A stretch of 64,000 nt of DNA from Prorocentrum cordatum (lineage: Eukaryota; Sar; Dinophyceae; Prorocentrales; Prorocentraceae): the NCBI GenBank assembly GCA_963575745.1, contig CAUYUJ010003381.1:424727-488726 (forward strand), in the 5' to 3' direction. Below the pieces are notes generated by a model, which was given only the letters and a program-made list of their open reading frames with translations, made no database searches and was not told the DNA's origin. Position 1 is the first letter of the stretch; the number at the start of each line of letters is the position of its first letter. Below, one piece after another: positions 60,770 through 64,000 of the stretch. The position numbers and the translations under genes were made by a program.

Positions 60770-61185
60770 TCGTGGGTGGGTTGCTGGTGGGTCGCAAATG
60801 GGTCGCGGGTGGGTCTCGGGTGGATCGGTGTTGGGTTGCGGGTGGGTCGCGGGTGGGTCGCGGGGTGGTGGGTCGCGGGTGGGTCGTGGGTGGGTCGCGG
60901 GGTTGGTCGCGGGCGGGTCGCGGGCGGGTCGCGAGTGGGTCGCGGATGGATCGCGGGTGGGTCGCGGGAGGGTCGCGGGGCGGGTCGCGGGTGGTCATTG
61001 GAGGGTCGCGGGGCGGGTCGCGGGTGGATCTCGGGTTGGGTCGCAGGTGGGTCGCGGGGTGGGTCGCGGGGTGGGTCGCGGGGTTGGTCGTGGGGTGGGT
61101 CGCTGGCGGGACGCCGACAACAACAAACAACAATGACAACAACATTAGCAACAACAACAACAACAACAACATTAAGTTTACTTTC
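60770..61185. repeat. GGGTCGCGGGTG minisatellite joined to ACAAC tract
   Basis: 10-bp units GGGTCGCGGG run to about 61105, followed by ACAACAACA. It is the reverse complement, in the same relative order, of the block at 28505-28865. Confidence 0.85.
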
Positions 61186-61189
61186 ATGC

Positions 61190-61425
61190 GCTATGTTTCC
61201 ACACAGAGCATGCGACCATCATGATAGCCATCCACGTTATGGGGGACTATTGTTCTATAGCGGGGTCCGTTATTCCCATTCCCAGATCTCCCGCCCAATG
61301 AGGTCTTGCAAACACTTCCTCCGAGGAATTTCACCATATCCCGCCTCGAAAACACATGCCCGCGCCTTGCTGCGCCGGTGCGATGCCGCCAGTGGAACCC
61401 CAGCGAAGGATAAAGCACACGGAAG
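61190..61425. other. No recognised feature
   Basis: Ordinary-complexity spacer between two tandem arrays. Confidence 0.35.
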
Positions 61426-62725
61426 TATCGAACGACAGGATTGCCTTGGTAGGGATGGGGGTTGTCTGCGTTGGGGAAAGAATTTGGCCCTGCATATACA
61501 AGGAGGAAGTCTCGAGCAGGGCTGCAGTTGTTGTTGGGGGCGGCGCCAATGCTGAAGAAAGTAGGTCGCTAGTCCAGCGTAAAACAAAGAGAGGTCTCGA
61601 GCGGGAACGCTGGTTTTGTTGGGACGGCGGCTTTCGGCGGGGAGGAGGAACACCACCTTGAGTAAGAAAGGAGGAAGCATCGAGCGGGAGCCGTGGTTTT
61701 GTCGGGGCGGGGGTTGTCGGCGGCGAGGAACAATACCGTCCCGAGGAAAAAGACAGGACGCCTCGAGCGGGAGCGCTGCTCTTGCTGGGAGCGGCGCCAA
61801 TTCAAAAGAGAGTTGGGCACCAGTCCAGCAAAAAACGGAAGGACGTCTCAGGCGGGAGCGCTGGTTTTGTCGGGGCGGCGGTTTTCGGCGGCGAGGAGAA
61901 ACACCGCTTTGAGTAAGAAGGGAGGAAGCCTCGAGCGGGAGCGTGGTGTTGTCGGGACGGGGGTTGTCGGCGGCGAAAAGCAGCACCGTCTTCGGGAAAA
62001 AGAAAAGACGCCTCGAGCGGGAACGTTGTTCTTGTTGGGAGCGGCGCCAATTCAAAAGACAGTTAAACGCCAGCCCAGCGTAAAACGGAAGGAAGGTTTC
62101 GGGCGGGAGCGCTGGTTTTGTCGTGGCGGCGGTTGTCGGCGGTGAGGAGGAACACCGCCTTGAGTAAGAAAGGAGGAAGAAGCATCGAGCGGGAGCCGTG
62201 GTTTTGTCGGGACGGGGGTTGTCGGCGGCGAAAAACAGCACCGTCTCCGGGAAAAAGGGAAGACGCTTCGAGCGGGAACTTTGTTCTTGCTGGGAGCGGC
62301 GCCTCAAAAGAGAGTTGGGCGCCAGTCCAGCGTAAAACGGAAGGAAGTCTCAGACGGGAGCGTTGGTTTTGTTGGGGCGGCGGTTTTCGGCGACGAGGAG
62401 GAGCACCGCCTAGAGTAAAAAAGGGAGGACGCCTCGAGCGGGAGCGTTGTTTTTGCTGGGGGCGGCGCCGATGAGAGAAAGATTAGCGCGCCAGTCCAAG
62501 GTAAAACGGGAGGAAGTCTCGAGCGGGAGCGCTGGTTTTGTGAGGACGGCGGCTTTCGGCGGCGAGCAAGAACACCATCCTTGAGCAAAAAGGAGGACAT
62601 CTCGAGCGGGAGCGTTCTTGTTGTTGGGGGGCCGGTTTTGGCGGTCTCCCAAACCGCTCGAGCGCGAGCCTCATTTCCAATGAAAATGTAGTCGGCGCCT
62701 CGGCGAGAGCGCCAGAGCGTCTCTA
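61426..62725. repeat. ~70-bp tandem repeat with higher-order structure
   Basis: Every unit carries CTCGAGCGGGAGCG. Three unit types alternate: one with TTTTGTCGGGGCGGCGGTTT, one with GGGAGCGGCGCCAATTCAAA, one with AAAAAGGGAGGA. The order repeats about every 210-230 bp. Frames are open on both strands because of the repeat only. Confidence 0.85.
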
Positions 62726-62840
62726 AGGCGTCCAACAATAATAAATGTTTAGTAATTAACATTCAACAACAACACCAACCACAACAATAACAACAACAAC
62801 GCAACAGTCATAATCCTCAATGACCGTTCGGTACCCTCAC
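62726..62840. repeat. AAC-rich microsatellite
   Basis: AACAACAACACCAACCACAACAATAACAAC at 62763-62800 in shorter runs, flanked by AT-rich sequence. Confidence 0.75.
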
Positions 62841-62841
62841 T

Positions 62842-63840
62842 GTGATACTGATGATGATGATGATGTTGATGATGATGATGATGATGATGGTGGTGGTTAT
62901 GATGATTGTGATGGTGATGGTTATGACGATCACGATAACGATCACGATGCGTATAACGATGGTGACGATGATTGCGGTGATGTCGATGATGTTGGTGATG
63001 AAGATAATGATGGTGAGTATGATGTTGATGCTGATGACGATGATGACCGTATGACGATGATGGTTACGGTTGAGATCATGGTTATGTTGGTGATATTGTT
63101 GATGGTGTCGTTGGCGATATTGATGACGGTGGTGGTCGTGTATAGGGCGTGATGGCGATGGCGATGACGATGTTGATGACGATTCTGAGAATGATTTGGG
63201 GATTCGTCTTAATAGGTTGACGCTGAGTGATTACGATTATGATGATGACGATGATGATGCTGATCATGCTCATTATGCTGGATATGATGTTGATACTGTT
63301 GGTGACGACGAAGATGATGGTACTGCCTTTGGTGGTGATGGTATTGGTGATGGTGATGGTGAGTGTGGCGACGATGATGATGGGTTTAGTGATACTGGTG
63401 GTGGTGACGATGGTTATGATGCTGATGCTGATGCTGATGATGCTGATGCTGATGATGCTGATACTGCGGCTGATGATGGTGATGTTGATTGCTGATGCTG
63501 CCAATGTTGCGGATGCGGATGCTGATGTTGCTGATGCTGCTGATGGTGGTGGTGATGTTGTTGGTGATCATGACGATGATGCTGATGGCGAGCATGGTGG
63601 TTATGATGATCATAATGGTGATGATGAGTTTGATGATGCTGGTGATGATGATACTAATGATGATGATGGTGATGATGATGATGCTGATCGCCATGATGAT
63701 CGCCATGATGATCATGATGCTCATGATGATGATGATGATGATGATGATGCTGATGCTGATGCTGATGCTGATGATGATGATGATGATAATCATGATCATG
63801 ATCATGATCATGATCATGATGATGATGATGATGATGATGC

Positions 63841-63872
<32 letters not shown>

Positions 63873-63985
63873 TTGATGATGACGACGATGGTGACGACGA
63901 CTTCGACGAAGACGACGACGACGACAAGGAGGCTGTTGATGATGATGAGGAGGAGGAGGAGGAGGACGAGGAGGAGGAGGAGGGA
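62842..63985. repeat. GAT/GCT trinucleotide array to the window end
   Basis: More than 1 kb of GATGATGAT with GCT, GGT and GAC variants, passing into GAC and GGA units at the end. Asp-rich (+) and Ile/Ser/His-rich (-) frames are repeat artefacts. The window ends at or just after the array. Confidence 0.95.
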
Positions 63986-64000
63986 ATCACGAGGATCAGG

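Noticed and set aside
63386-63817. Ile/Ser/Met-rich and Asp-rich frames at the window end
   Set aside because: Pure translation of a GAT trinucleotide array.

Overview
The window looks like nuclear DNA of a dinoflagellate. Three independent signs agree. (1) A near-perfect relict of the dinoflagellate spliced leader lies at 40305-40326, 86 bases upstream of an intronless gene copy. (2) Five exons of a conserved eukaryotic gene (NEDD8 E1, UBA3) can be joined in frame only with GC, GC, GC and GA donors, a dinoflagellate habit. (3) Short terminal-inverted-repeat elements sit in a coding region so that splicing at or inside their target duplications restores one reading frame, as described for dinoflagellate introners. 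Most of the 64 kb is repeat. Most long stop-free frames are low-complexity artefacts.

Layout. 1-3.4 kb: minisatellites and a hAT-like MITE. 3.4-17.0 kb: part of a UBA3-like gene on +, with 33-110 nt exons at 3424, 11021, 15818, 16231 and 16920. Its introns (7.5, 4.7, 0.35 and 0.66 kb) hold a 1.6 kb foldback, an ~88-bp satellite cassette, GGA arrays and several MITEs. 17-23.6 kb: MITEs, hairpins, a composite repeat and a 450-bp GGA array. 23.7-27.7 kb: a 4 kb decamer array. 28-40 kb: minisatellites, a second satellite cassette, a near-complete palindromic MITE and a few exon-like islands. 40.3-49.2 kb: the gene-richest part, all on +: an ankyrin retrogene with leader relict, two tandem composite repeats, a leucine-rich-repeat exon, and an unrecognised gene interrupted by two introner-like MITEs. 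49.4-52.9 kb: a satellite cassette split by a 2.3 kb insertion. 53.4-57.2 kb: a composite repeat split by a 5'-truncated, decayed LINE-like retroelement on -. 57.3-64 kb: composite repeat, an exon-like island, tandem arrays and a >1 kb GAT array.

A recurring structure is a composite of five parts in fixed order, called here R1, (AGG)n, GGCCTCTTGG-type array, R2, R3. It occurs in several copies, always in the same orientation. Its ends lie against exon-like sequence, and an AG follows the last part within about 4-12 bases in four cases. This suggests the composite sits in introns or forms them. With the leader relict and the introner-like MITEs, the window shows three routes of dinoflagellate gene remodelling side by side: mRNA retroposition, intron gain by transposons, and swelling of introns by arrays.

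Coordinates of repeat blocks are read by eye and can be off by tens of bases. Exon boundaries of the UBA3-like gene and the two introner-like elements were checked base by base.
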